NCBI GenBank assembly: GCA_934418055.1
Contig: CAKRWX010000125.1
Span: 1 to 7,116 of the forward strand
Length of the DNA: 7,116 nt
From: an uncultured Lachnospiraceae bacterium
GTDB lineage: Bacteria > Bacillota > Clostridia > Lachnospirales > Lachnospiraceae
Direction: 5' to 3'
The notes beneath the pieces are model-generated. The model saw only the letters and a program-made list of their open reading frames with translations, searched no databases and had not been told where the DNA came from. Each line of letters begins with the position of its first letter. The stretch's first letter is position 1. The position numbers and the translations under genes were made by a program. Positions 1 to 7,002 of the stretch are shown here, piece by piece.

Positions 1-229
1 TACCAGAATCGGTATCTCAGTCAGCAAGAAAGTAGGTAACAGCGTGGTGAGACATCATATTGTACGGCTGGTAAGAGAGAGTTTTCGTTTACACAAGGAT
101 GAGATCGAGACTGGACTAGACATCGTAGTAGTTGCCAGACAGATGGCAAAGGAATCAGATTTCAAAAAAATTGAAAGTGCATATTTGCACTTGTGCGGAC
201 TGCATAACATTTTAAGAGAATCGAAGTGA
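1..229 (+). CDS. rnpA: Ribonuclease P protein component, 5'-truncated by window edge
   Basis: This is the C-terminal part of the RNase P protein, the basic subunit that helps the RnpB ribozyme remove the 5' leader from pre-tRNA in the cytoplasm. The open frame enters from the left edge (first full codon at 2) and gives 75 visible residues. About 40 N-terminal residues are missing compared with the usual length near 115. The family core is clear: a beta strand reading [15 protein letters not shown], then the conserved helix ending RLVRES, then a strand [12 protein letters not shown] and a final helix. The signature that is canonically R-N-R-x-K-R reads RHHIVR here, so it has diverged at three places. 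GTG codons at 44 and 47 lie inside the conserved core and are not real starts. The stop (227-229) lies 7 bases before yidD, as expected in this origin-proximal cluster. The identification is firm; the true start is outside the window. Confidence 0.95.
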   Translation, partial: TRIGISVSKKVGNSVVRHHIVRLVRESFRLHKDEIETGLDIVVVARQMAKESDFKKIESAYLHLCGLHNILRESK

Positions 230-236
230 TGAAGGA

Positions 237-452
237 ATGATTAAAAAAGCAATGATCCTGTGTATCAGGGGCTATCAGATTTTTTTATCTCCATTAAAAG
301 TAAGATATCACTGTATCTACACGCCTACGTGCTCTCAATACGCCATTGAAGCACTGGAAAAGTACGGCGTGGTGAAAGGTTTATGGCTGTCGATCCGGAG
401 GATACTTCGGTGTCATCCGTGGGGCAGGGGCGGTTATGATCCAGTTCCGTAA
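237..452 (+). CDS. yidD: Membrane protein insertion efficiency factor YidD
   Basis: YidD is a small protein at the inner face of the membrane that aids YidC-dependent insertion; its exact mechanism is not settled. The 71 residues fit the family's usual size. Diagnostic blocks are [10 protein letters not shown] (11-20) in the N-terminal amphipathic segment, the cysteine motif [15 protein letters not shown] (30-44), then [15 protein letters not shown] (48-62) and the C-terminal GGYDPVP (65-71). It lies between rnpA and yidC, its standard place. The chosen ATG at 237 is abutted directly by a GAAGGA purine run (231-236), leaving almost no spacer. The next in-frame ATG (252) would sit 15 bases beyond that run and would remove the basic N-terminus. 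Initiation at 237 is probably helped by coupling to the end of rnpA. The product is certain and the start fairly secure. Confidence 0.95.
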   Translation: MIKKAMILCIRGYQIFLSPLKVRYHCIYTPTCSQYAIEALEKYGVVKGLWLSIRRILRCHPWGRGGYDPVP

Positions 453-456
453 TGAC

Positions 457-463
457 GAGGAGG
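457..463 (+). promoter_or_regulatory. Strong ribosome binding site supporting a TTG start for yidC
   Basis: The run GAGGAGG is a near-perfect match to the anti-Shine-Dalgarno sequence and lies 7 bases before TTG at 471. It lies just after the yidD stop. Because the first ATG in the yidC frame comes well downstream (codon 24), inside conserved protein, this site decides the non-ATG start. Confidence 0.85.
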
Positions 464-470
464 TAGTTCA

Positions 471-1772
471 TTGGATTTATTAGTTCTGACAAAGACGGGG
501 GGCATTTTCGGCCCTATCGCAGAGGTGTTAGGCTGGATTATGGATGCGTTATTCCGTTTTACCAGTGCATTTGGCGTGATGAACATCGGTTTATGTATCA
601 TTTTATTCACGCTGGTTATGAAGCTTCTTATGTTTCCGCTGACCTTAAATCAGCAGAAATCCAGTAAACTGATGGCTGTTATGCAGCCGGAGATCCAGGC
701 AATTCAGAAAAAGTACAAAGGCAAAACAGACAATGACTCGATGATGAAGATGAATGTAGAGACAAGAGCTGTCTATGAGAAGTACGGTACTTCCATGACC
801 GGCGGATGTCTGCCGTTACTGATCCAGCTGCCGATCATGCTGGCTCTGTACCAGGTAATCTACAAGATTCCGGCATATGTTGGTTCTGTTCGCCACTATT
901 TTGATTTAATCATTGAAAAACTGCCAGCTGGTTTCGCTACGAGCGAAGTATTTACCAACCTGGCTGAGACCCACAAACTGGCTGGAGTAGATTACTCCAA
1001 CATGGACAAGGTTGTGGATCTCTTATATAAATTAACAGACAAGCAGTGGGGGGATCTGGCAGCAGCATTCCCGGATATTACCAGCGTAACTGCTGCAAGC
1101 GGCGAGAATGCGATCGAAGCCATCAATAAAATGCAGCAGTTCTTCGGTATGAACATTGCATACACACCACTGAATGTATTAACGGAGTTTATGAAGGGTG
1201 GTTCCGGCATCTCTATTTTCGTAGCAATCACCGCACTTTTAATTCCGATCTTATCTGGTCTGACCCAGTGGTACAGCACCAAGCTGATGACTGCAAACCA
1301 GCCAACACAGCAGCAGAGCGCCGGAGAAGGCGGAATGGGCAATGACATGATGAAATCCATGAACGTGACCATGCCGTTGATGTCTGTTGTATTCTGTTTT
1401 ACATTCCCGTTAGGTATCGGCCTGTACTGGGTAGCCAGCAGTACTTTCCAGGTAATCCAGCAGATCGGTGTGAATGAATATTTAAAGAAGATCAATATTG
1501 ATGACCTGATCGCGAAAAATGTTGCAAAAGCAAATAAAAAACGCGAAAAGAAAGGTCTTCCTCCAACAAAGATCACGATGAATGCCAGCGAGACCTTAAA
1601 GAAGCTTCAGGAAGAGGAGCAGAAAGAGGAGAAGGTAAGAGAGGCGAAGATTGAGAAAGCTCAGAAGACCATCAAAGAGTCCAATGAGTATTACAATCAG
1701 AATGCAAAGCCGGGCAGTCTGGCAGCGAAAGCAAACATGGTTCAGAAGTATAACGAAAAACATAGCAAATAG
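471..1772 (+). CDS. yidC: Membrane protein insertase YidC/Oxa1 family, TTG start
   Basis: YidC inserts and folds membrane proteins in the cytoplasmic membrane, alone or with SecYEG. The 433-residue product has the Gram-positive five-helix layout. It has an amphipathic segment (about 14-32), TM1 (35-57), a cytoplasmic basic hairpin with NQQKSSKLMAVMQPEIQAIQ (60-79), TM2 (112-132, GGCLPLLIQLPIMLALY), TM3 (247-267), and TM4/TM5 (300-335, containing FPLGIGLYW). A charged Lys/Glu tail follows (338-433). The groove position normally held by Arg in TM1 appears to be Lys51. No lipobox cysteine or cleavable signal is evident, unlike SpoIIIJ of Bacillus. The loop between TM2 and TM3 is about 114 residues, far longer than in the roughly 260-residue Bacillus proteins, and should face outside. 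The gene sits between yidD and jag, as usual. The family call is certain; helix limits are read by eye. Confidence 0.96.
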   Translation: MDLLVLTKTGGIFGPIAEVLGWIMDALFRFTSAFGVMNIGLCIILFTLVMKLLMFPLTLNQQKSSKLMAVMQPEIQAIQKKYKGKTDNDSMMKMNVETRAVYEKYGTSMTGGCLPLLIQLPIMLALYQVIYKIPAYVGSVRHYFDLIIEKLPAGFATSEVFTNLAETHKLAGVDYSNMDKVVDLLYKLTDKQWGDLAAAFPDITSVTAASGENAIEAINKMQQFFGMNIAYTPLNVLTEFMKGGSGISIFVAITALLIPILSGLTQWYSTKLMTANQPTQQQSAGEGGMGNDMMKSMNVTMPLMSVVFCFTFPLGIGLYWVASSTFQVIQQIGVNEYLKKINIDDLIAKNVAKANKKREKKGLPPTKITMNASETLKKLQEEEQKEEKVREAKIEKAQKTIKESNEYYNQNAKPGSLAAKANMVQKYNEKHSK

Positions 1773-1778
1773 GAGGGG
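1771..1778 (+). promoter_or_regulatory. Ribosome binding site of jag overlapping the yidC stop codon
   Basis: AGGAGGGG begins on the last two bases of the yidC TAG (1770-1772) and ends 5 bases before the jag ATG at 1784. The overlap of stop and binding site suggests translational coupling of insertase and KhpB. Confidence 0.8.
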
Positions 1779-1783
1779 AAGCT

Positions 1784-2806
1784 ATGGAGATGATTACAGT
1801 AACTGCCAAGACTCTGGATGAAGCCATTACCAAGGCGTTGATCCAGCTGGGAACAACCAGTGATAATCTGGAATATACAGTTATTGAAAAGGGAAGCGCA
1901 GGTTTTCTGGGGTTTATTGGTAAAAAAGATGTTGTCATTCAGGCAAAGAAGAAAAAGGAAAATGATCTTGATGACATTTTCTCCCTGGATGAGAAGAAGA
2001 GCGAACCGGTAAAACCGGCAAGAGAGCCTCGGAAAGAGAAACCAAAACAGGAATTCCGCCAGGAGAGACCATGTGTTAAGGCAGAGACGAAACCGGAGGT
2101 GAAAGCGCCAAAGGCAGAAACAAAGATGCCAAAAGCAGAGCAGCCGAAAGCAGCGCCGGTCGTGGAAGCAGCCCAAGAGCCGGAGAAGAAGGCAGATGCT
2201 CCAAAGAAAGTGATCAACGTAGAGGCTTGTGAGAAAGCAGCCGTTGATTTCTTAAAGCAGGTATTTGGCGCTATGAACATGGAAGTGACGCTTGAAACTT
2301 CTTATGATGCCTCTGAGCGGGAACTGACTGTCAATATGGCAGGCGATGACATGGGCATTCTGATCGGTAAGAGAGGACAGACCCTGGATTCCTTACAGTA
2401 TTTAGTAAGCCTGGTAGTGAATAAAGAGAGTGATGGCTATTTAAGAGTCAAGCTTGATACCGAAAATTACCGTTCAAGAAGAAAAGAAACGCTGGAGACA
2501 CTTGCCAGAAACATCGCTTATAAGGTAAAACGGACCAGAAGAAGTGTTTCTTTAGAGCCAATGAATCCTTATGAGAGAAGAATCATCCACGCAGCATTAC
2601 AGAATGATAAGTATGTAGTGACCAGAAGCGAGGGTGAAGATCCATTTCGTCATGTGGTGATCTCTTTAAAGAGAGAAGCTCGTGAGGGACGGGAATACAG
2701 AGGCGGCCGCAATCGTGAGAACCGCGAAGGCAGCAGAGGGCCAAGAGAAAAGAAAGAGAACAGCAGTGCAGATCGTGCAGACAATGCAGATAATCAGCAG
2801 GCATAG
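1784..2806 (+). CDS. jag: RNA-binding protein KhpB/Jag (Jag_N, KH and R3H domains)
   Basis: This is the SpoIIIJ-associated protein, now called KhpB (also EloR in streptococci). It is a cytoplasmic RNA binder linked in other Firmicutes to cell elongation and to a partner KH protein, KhpA. The 340 residues show three domains. The Jag_N domain (about 1-54) has the signature KGSAGFLGFIGKKDVVI (36-52). A KH domain (about 150-228) carries the GxxG loop as GKRG (195-198). An R3H domain (about 232-296) carries RRIIH (265-269). Between Jag_N and KH lies a low-complexity linker (55-143) rich in Lys, Glu, Pro and Ala with repeated PKAE units. After R3H comes an Arg/Gly/Asn-rich tail (298-340). The protein is longer than the roughly 208-residue B. 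subtilis Jag, mainly through linker and tail. It starts 11 bases after yidC and is followed by a terminator. The family is certain; its RNA targets cannot be read here. Confidence 0.95.
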   Translation: MEMITVTAKTLDEAITKALIQLGTTSDNLEYTVIEKGSAGFLGFIGKKDVVIQAKKKKENDLDDIFSLDEKKSEPVKPAREPRKEKPKQEFRQERPCVKAETKPEVKAPKAETKMPKAEQPKAAPVVEAAQEPEKKADAPKKVINVEACEKAAVDFLKQVFGAMNMEVTLETSYDASERELTVNMAGDDMGILIGKRGQTLDSLQYLVSLVVNKESDGYLRVKLDTENYRSRRKETLETLARNIAYKVKRTRRSVSLEPMNPYERRIIHAALQNDKYVVTRSEGEDPFRHVVISLKREAREGREYRGGRNRENREGSRGPREKKENSSADRADNADNQQA

Positions 2807-2815
2807 GCAGTGACG

Positions 2816-2851
2816 GAAAAGTGTACGTTTTGTGCGTACACTTTTCTTTTT
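2816..2851 (+). terminator. Intrinsic terminator after jag
   Basis: A perfect 12-base-pair stem is formed by GAAAAGTGTACG (2816-2827) and CGTACACTTTTC (2835-2846), with a 7-base loop TTTTGTG. It is followed directly by five T (2847-2851) and, after three bases, another five T (2855-2859). It starts 9 bases after the jag stop. It should end or reduce transcription of rnpA-yidD-yidC-jag before mnmE. Confidence 0.9.
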
Positions 2852-2861
2852 CGATTTTTAT

Positions 2862-2867
2862 AGGAGA
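2862..2867 (+). promoter_or_regulatory. Ribosome binding site of mnmE
   Basis: AGGAGA lies 6 bases before the mnmE ATG at 2874 and just beyond the second T-run of the preceding terminator. It confirms that start. No convincing -35/-10 pair was seen between the terminator and this site. Confidence 0.7.
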
Positions 2868-2873
2868 TAGAAT

Positions 2874-4247
2874 ATGAAGACAGATACCATAGCGGCGATC
2901 GCCACAGCCATGACCAGTTCCGGAATCGGGATCATCCGGATCAGCGGCGGGCAGGCATTTGAAGTGATCGAGAAGATTTTTAAGAAGAAAAATGGAGGAA
3001 AGATCGATCTGAGCAGATCCCATACCGTCCAGTACGGATATATCTGTGATCAGGACGAGGTGATCGATGAAGTCCTGGTCCTGATCATGAAAGGACCTCA
3101 CAGCTATACGGCGGAAGACACAGTGGAGATCGATTGCCATGGTGGTGTTCTGATGATGAAAAAAATCCTGGAGACTGTGATCCAATATGGAGCAAGACCA
3201 GCAGAGCCGGGAGAATTTACGAAACGGGCATTTTTAAATGGCCGGATCGATCTGTCACAGGCAGAAGCGGTCATCGATGTGATCAACGCCCAGAATGAGT
3301 ATGCGTTAAAAAGCTCTGTCAGCCAGTTAAAGGGCAAAATGTCGGAGAAGATCAAGGCATTAAGAGAAAAGATCATCTATGAGATCGCTTATATTGAATC
3401 GGCTTTAGATGATCCGGAACACATTTCCTTAGACGGATATGGGGAGGAACTGGCGAAGAAATTAGAGCCAATGGTGAAGGAATTAGAGCGTCTGATCGCT
3501 TCAGCGGATAATGGGAAGGTCATGTCGGAAGGTGTGAAAACGGTTATTTTAGGAAAGCCAAACGCGGGAAAATCTTCTCTGATGAATGTGCTGGTTGGTG
3601 AGGAACGTGCCATTGTCACGGATATTGCGGGAACCACCAGGGATACGCTGGAAGAGCACATCCGCCTGCGTGGTATCAGCTTGAATGTAGTGGATACGGC
3701 GGGAATCCGCGACACAGAGGATGTGGTGGAGAAGATCGGTGTAACGAAGGCCAGGACGGCGGCAGAGGACGCAGATCTGATCATTTACGTGGTGGACGCA
3801 TCTGTTCCACTGGATGAAAATGACCGGGATATTATAGAAATGATCCGAAACCGGAAAGCGGTGGTTCTGTTAAACAAGACGGATCTGGAGCAGGTGGTGT
3901 CTGTGGAAGAGCTGGAGAAACAGACAGGCCATCAGGTGATTCCGGTGTCTGCCAAGGAGGAGACTGGAATTGAGGAGCTGGAGAAGGAGATCCAGTCCAT
4001 GTTCTATCATGGAGACATTGATTTTAACGATGAGGTATATGTGACGAATATCCGTCACAAAACAGCATTGACAGAAAGCCTTTCCAGCCTTAAACTGGTT
4101 CAGAAAAGTATTGAAGACGGAATGCCGGAAGATTTTTATTCCATTGATCTGATGAACGCATATGAGCAGCTGGGAACCATCATTGGCGAGGCTGTGGAGG
4201 ATGATCTGGTCAATGAGATCTTCAGCAAGTTCTGTATGGGTAAATAA
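2874..4247 (+). CDS. mnmE: tRNA modification GTPase MnmE
   Basis: MnmE (TrmE) is a cytoplasmic GTPase that works with MnmG to place a carboxymethylaminomethyl (or aminomethyl) group on C5 of wobble uridine 34 in certain tRNAs, using a folate-derived one-carbon unit. The 457 residues match the usual length. The N-terminal folate-binding domain (about 1-120) starts DTIAAIATAMTSSGIGIIRISG and includes GPHSYTAEDTVEIDCHGG (74-91). A helical domain follows and is split by the G domain. The G motifs are all present: G1 GKPNAGKSS (227-235), G2 GTTRD (253-257), G3 DTAG (274-277), G4 NKTD (334-337) and G5 SAK (359-361). The protein ends FCMGK (453-457), holding the conserved C-terminal cysteine of the usual FCIGK. 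A good ribosome binding site supports the ATG. It is paired with mnmG 55 bases downstream. Nothing suggests damage. Confidence 0.98.
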   Translation: MKTDTIAAIATAMTSSGIGIIRISGGQAFEVIEKIFKKKNGGKIDLSRSHTVQYGYICDQDEVIDEVLVLIMKGPHSYTAEDTVEIDCHGGVLMMKKILETVIQYGARPAEPGEFTKRAFLNGRIDLSQAEAVIDVINAQNEYALKSSVSQLKGKMSEKIKALREKIIYEIAYIESALDDPEHISLDGYGEELAKKLEPMVKELERLIASADNGKVMSEGVKTVILGKPNAGKSSLMNVLVGEERAIVTDIAGTTRDTLEEHIRLRGISLNVVDTAGIRDTEDVVEKIGVTKARTAAEDADLIIYVVDASVPLDENDRDIIEMIRNRKAVVLLNKTDLEQVVSVEELEKQTGHQVIPVSAKEETGIEELEKEIQSMFYHGDIDFNDEVYVTNIRHKTALTESLSSLKLVQKSIEDGMPEDFYSIDLMNAYEQLGTIIGEAVEDDLVNEIFSKFCMGK

Positions 4248-4290
4248 CTGTTTGATAGGTCTGTGCATGGATTTGTGCTGACCGTAAGAA

Positions 4291-4295
4291 AGAGG
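4291..4295 (+). promoter_or_regulatory. Ribosome binding site of mnmG
   Basis: AGAGG lies 7 bases before the ATG at 4303. The 55-base gap between mnmE and mnmG holds this site and nothing else I can recognise: no terminator hairpin and no clear promoter, so the two genes are probably co-transcribed. Confidence 0.6.
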
Positions 4296-4302
4296 ATAAC
4301 AA

Positions 4303-6195
4303 ATGCCATATTTAGAGGAAAATTATGATGCTGTAGTAGTTGGTGCAGGACATGCAGGCTGTGAAGCGGCTCTTGCCTGTGCCAGACTGGGACTGGAGAC
4401 CATTATGTTTACGGTCAGCGTGGACAGCATTGCCCTGATGCCGTGTAACCCCAACGTAGGCGGCAGCTCCAAGGGCCATCTGGTAAGAGAACTGGATGCT
4501 TTAGGCGGCGAGATGGGGAAAAATATTGATAAAACCTTTATTCAGTCAAAGATGTTAAATGAGTCCAAGGGACCGGCAGTACATTCCCTGCGGGCCCAGG
4601 CAGACAAACAGAATTATTCCAGGGAAATGAGAAAGACCCTGGAAAATACGGACCATCTGACCATCCGCCAGGCGGAGGTTTCGGAACTGGTGGTAGAAGA
4701 GGGCGTGATCAAGGGCGTTAAGACATTTTCAGGCGCAGTATATCACTGTAAAGCCGTGGTTCTGGCAACGGGAACCTATCTGAATGCCAGATGTATCTAC
4801 GGTGATGTGAGCAATGCCACAGGACCGAATGGACTGCAGGCGGCAACGCATCTGACAGATTCTTTAAAGGCAAATGGCGTGGAAATGTTCCGGTTTAAGA
4901 CGGGAACGCCTGCGAGAGCTGATAAGAGAAGTATTGATTTTACTAAAATGGAAGAGCAGTTTGGTGATAAGAAGGTGGTTCCGTTTTCATTTTCTACGGA
5001 TCCGGCTTCCGTTCAGAAGGAGCAGGTGTCCTGCTGGCTGACTTACACCAATGAAAAGACCCATGAGATCATCCGCGCAAATCTGGACCGGTCTCCGTTA
5101 TTTTCCGGTTCCATTAAAGGTACCGGACCAAGATACTGTCCGTCCATCGAGGACAAAGTGGTGAAGTTCCCAGATAAAGAACGTCATCAGGTATTCATTG
5201 AACCAGAGGGACTTTACACCAATGAGATGTATCTGGGCGGTATGTCCAGTTCTCTGCCGGAGGATGTCCAGTATGCTATGTACCGGACGGTTCCAGGTCT
5301 TGAGAATGTGCGGATCGTGAGAAATGCGTATGCCATCGAGTATGACTGTATCAATTCCAGACAGTTGAAGGCAACACTGGAGTTTAAGGCGATTTCCGGT
5401 CTGTTTAGTGGCGGGCAGTTTAACGGAAGCTCTGGTTATGAGGAGGCAGCTGTCCAGGGATTTATGGCAGGTGTCAATGCGGCCATGAAGGTACTGGGAA
5501 GAGAGCCGTTTGTGCTGGATCGTTCCCAGGCATATATCGGCGTGCTGATCGATGATCTGGTGACCAAGGAGAATCATGAGCCGTACCGGATGATGACCTC
5601 CAGGGCGGAGTACCGTCTGTTATTGAGACAGGATAACGCAGATCTGCGCCTGCGTGCCATCGGCCATGAGATTGGTCTGGTAAGCGATGCGGAGTATGAG
5701 AAGGTATTGAAGAAAGAGCGGGATATTGAGGAAGAAATCGAGCGTTTGGAGCATACCAATGTAGGTTCTACGGAAGAGGTCCAGGCATTTCTGGAGAGTC
5801 ATGGCAGCACACCATTAAAGAGTGGCGCCAGTCTGGCGGAACTGATCAAGAGACCGGAGTTGGATTATTTTATGTTAACCAAATTAGATAAGAATCGTCC
5901 GGAGCTTCCAGAGGATACTCAGGAACAGGTTAACATAAATCTGAAATATGAGGGCTATATCCGCCGTCAGAAGCAGCAGGTGGCCCAGTTTAAGAAGCTG
6001 GAGAAGAGAAAACTGGATGTGAAATTTGATTATTCAGAGGTCAAAGGACTGAGAAAAGAAGCAATCCAGAAGTTGAATCTGTTTAAGCCAATGTCTATTG
6101 GACAGGCGTCCAGAATCTCTGGCGTGTCTCCGGCAGATATTTCGGTACTGCTGGTTTATTTGGAGCAGATAAGATATCATCATGATCATGAATAA
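4303..6195 (+). CDS. mnmG: tRNA uridine-5-carboxymethylaminomethyl modification enzyme MnmG (FAD)
   Basis: MnmG (GidA) is the FAD- and NADH-dependent partner of MnmE in forming cmnm5U34 in tRNA. The 630 residues match the family's usual length near 630. The N-terminal Rossmann motif for FAD is [10 protein letters not shown] (14-23). The segment [22 protein letters not shown] (48-69) carries the first conserved cysteine, Cys48. LATGTYL (154-160) is the second dinucleotide-domain motif. [12 protein letters not shown] (275-286) is the family signature with the second conserved cysteine, Cys279. [16 protein letters not shown] (371-386) is the other signature. [23 protein letters not shown] spans 428-450. 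The helical C-terminal domain, which contacts MnmE and tRNA, ends with [22 protein letters not shown]. All key residues are present. It is followed 30 bases later by the chosen rsmG start, the usual gidA-gidB order. Confidence 0.98.
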   Translation: MPYLEENYDAVVVGAGHAGCEAALACARLGLETIMFTVSVDSIALMPCNPNVGGSSKGHLVRELDALGGEMGKNIDKTFIQSKMLNESKGPAVHSLRAQADKQNYSREMRKTLENTDHLTIRQAEVSELVVEEGVIKGVKTFSGAVYHCKAVVLATGTYLNARCIYGDVSNATGPNGLQAATHLTDSLKANGVEMFRFKTGTPARADKRSIDFTKMEEQFGDKKVVPFSFSTDPASVQKEQVSCWLTYTNEKTHEIIRANLDRSPLFSGSIKGTGPRYCPSIEDKVVKFPDKERHQVFIEPEGLYTNEMYLGGMSSSLPEDVQYAMYRTVPGLENVRIVRNAYAIEYDCINSRQLKATLEFKAISGLFSGGQFNGSSGYEEAAVQGFMAGVNAAMKVLGREPFVLDRSQAYIGVLIDDLVTKENHEPYRMMTSRAEYRLLLRQDNADLRLRAIGHEIGLVSDAEYEKVLKKERDIEEEIERLEHTNVGSTEEVQAFLESHGSTPLKSGASLAELIKRPELDYFMLTKLDKNRPELPEDTQEQVNINLKYEGYIRRQKQQVAQFKKLEKRKLDVKFDYSEVKGLRKEAIQKLNLFKPMSIGQASRISGVSPADISVLLVYLEQIRYHHDHE

Positions 6196-6210
6196 TCAGG
6201 CGTGTGCGCC

Positions 6211-6217
6211 GGAAGGG
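6211..6217 (+). promoter_or_regulatory. Ribosome binding site deciding the rsmG start
   Basis: GGAAGGG stands 8 bases before ATG 6226, a normal spacing. It lies inside the reading frame opened by the alternative GTG at 6202, which itself has no purine-rich site at a suitable distance upstream. This favours the shorter protein. Confidence 0.7.
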
Positions 6218-6225
6218 AAAATTTG

Positions 6226-6957
6226 ATGGAGAAACAGTTTGCACAGTGGATGGAAGAAGAGTGCAGCCAGATCGGCGTGACGCTGAGTGAAAAGCAGATG
6301 GAGCAGTTTTTTCAGTATTATGAGATGCTGATCCAGTGGAATGAAGTGATGAATCTGACTGCCATCACAGAGATGGACCAGGTGGTGACGAAACATTTTG
6401 TGGATAGTATGTCTCTGGTGAAGGCGGTTCCAGAGCTTGGAAGCAAAGAGATCCGGATCATGGATCTGGGAACGGGAGCAGGTTTTCCGGGTATTCCGCT
6501 GAAAATCGCGTTTCCGGAGCTGAAGCTGACATTGCTGGATTCTTTGAATAAGAGAGTGAAGTTTTTAAATGAAGTGATTGGGGCGCTGGGACTGGAGAAG
6601 ATTGAGGCGGTTCATGGTAGAGCAGAGGATTTTGGAAGAAATCCAGAGTACCGCGGACAGTTTGATCTGTGTGTGTCCAGGGCGGTGGCCAATCTGGCGA
6701 CGCTTTCGGAGTATTGTATGCCGTTTGTGAAGGTGGGCGGAGCGTTTATTCCTTATAAGTCTGGGAAAGTGGAAGAGGAGCTGAACCAGGCAAAGGGAGC
6801 GGTGAAGCTGCTGGGCGGCAAGATAGAAGATGTGGTGTCTTTTGAACTTCCGAAGACGGAGGGGGAGAGGACGCTGGTGGTGATCCGGAAGGTGGAGGCT
6901 ACGGCGAAGAAGTATCCGCGGAAGGCGGGAATGCCGGGGAAGGAACCACTGAAATAG
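6226..6957 (+). CDS. rsmG: 16S rRNA (guanine-N7) methyltransferase RsmG
   Basis: RsmG (GidB) methylates N7 of G527 (E. coli numbering) in the 530 loop of 16S rRNA using S-adenosylmethionine. In several bacteria its loss gives low-level streptomycin resistance. I chose ATG 6226, giving 243 residues, because GGAAGGG (6211-6217) lies 8 bases before it and MEKQF fits the family start. A GTG at 6202 would add eight residues (MCAGRENL), but its reading would swallow the binding site. Family motifs are WNEVMNLTAIT (38-48), the SAM-binding loop DLGTGAGFPGIPL (80-92), LLDSLNKRVKFL (103-114), HGRAED (130-135), SRAVANL (151-157) and the C-terminal YPRKAGMPGKEPL (230-242). Length and motifs are complete. 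No second gene follows inside the window, so transcription end or continuation cannot be judged fully. Confidence 0.96.
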   Translation: MEKQFAQWMEEECSQIGVTLSEKQMEQFFQYYEMLIQWNEVMNLTAITEMDQVVTKHFVDSMSLVKAVPELGSKEIRIMDLGTGAGFPGIPLKIAFPELKLTLLDSLNKRVKFLNEVIGALGLEKIEAVHGRAEDFGRNPEYRGQFDLCVSRAVANLATLSEYCMPFVKVGGAFIPYKSGKVEEELNQAKGAVKLLGGKIEDVVSFELPKTEGERTLVVIRKVEATAKKYPRKAGMPGKEPLK

Positions 6958-6962
6958 AATGT

Positions 6963-6988
6963 GACCGTGAGGTTGTTGGCTGACGGTC
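6963..6988 (+). other. Small hairpin just after rsmG
   Basis: GACCGT (6963-6968) and ACGGTC (6983-6988) can pair as a 6-base stem around a 14-base loop, starting 5 bases after the rsmG stop. No T-run follows, so it is not a standard intrinsic terminator. It may be chance or a 3'-end stabilising structure. Confidence 0.35.
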
Positions 6989-7002
6989 CGGGTCCAGGGC
7001 CA

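Noticed and set aside
44..229. A complete 61-residue gene starting at GTG 44
   Set aside because: The frame stays open to the left edge with conserved RnpA residues ([12 protein letters not shown]) upstream, so this is a truncated rnpA and not a small gene.
229..240. Three-codon mini-frame ATG-AAG-GAA-TGA as a leader peptide gene
   Set aside because: Too short to call as a gene; most simply it is the purine-rich binding region of yidD. Kept only as a junction observation.
992..1576. Long minus-strand open frame (194 codons) inside yidC
   Set aside because: It is antisense to a clearly real gene, and its hydrophobic stretches mirror codon bias of the yidC membrane helices.
2583..3185. Minus-strand open frame of 200 codons spanning the jag-mnmE junction
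   Set aside because: It crosses the terminator and two conserved genes on the opposite strand; its His/Leu/Asp-rich content is typical of an antisense shadow.
6202..6225. GTG 6202 as the rsmG start, adding eight residues
   Set aside because: The extra residues MCAGRENL do not fit the family start, and a properly spaced GGAAGGG site serves ATG 6226 instead.
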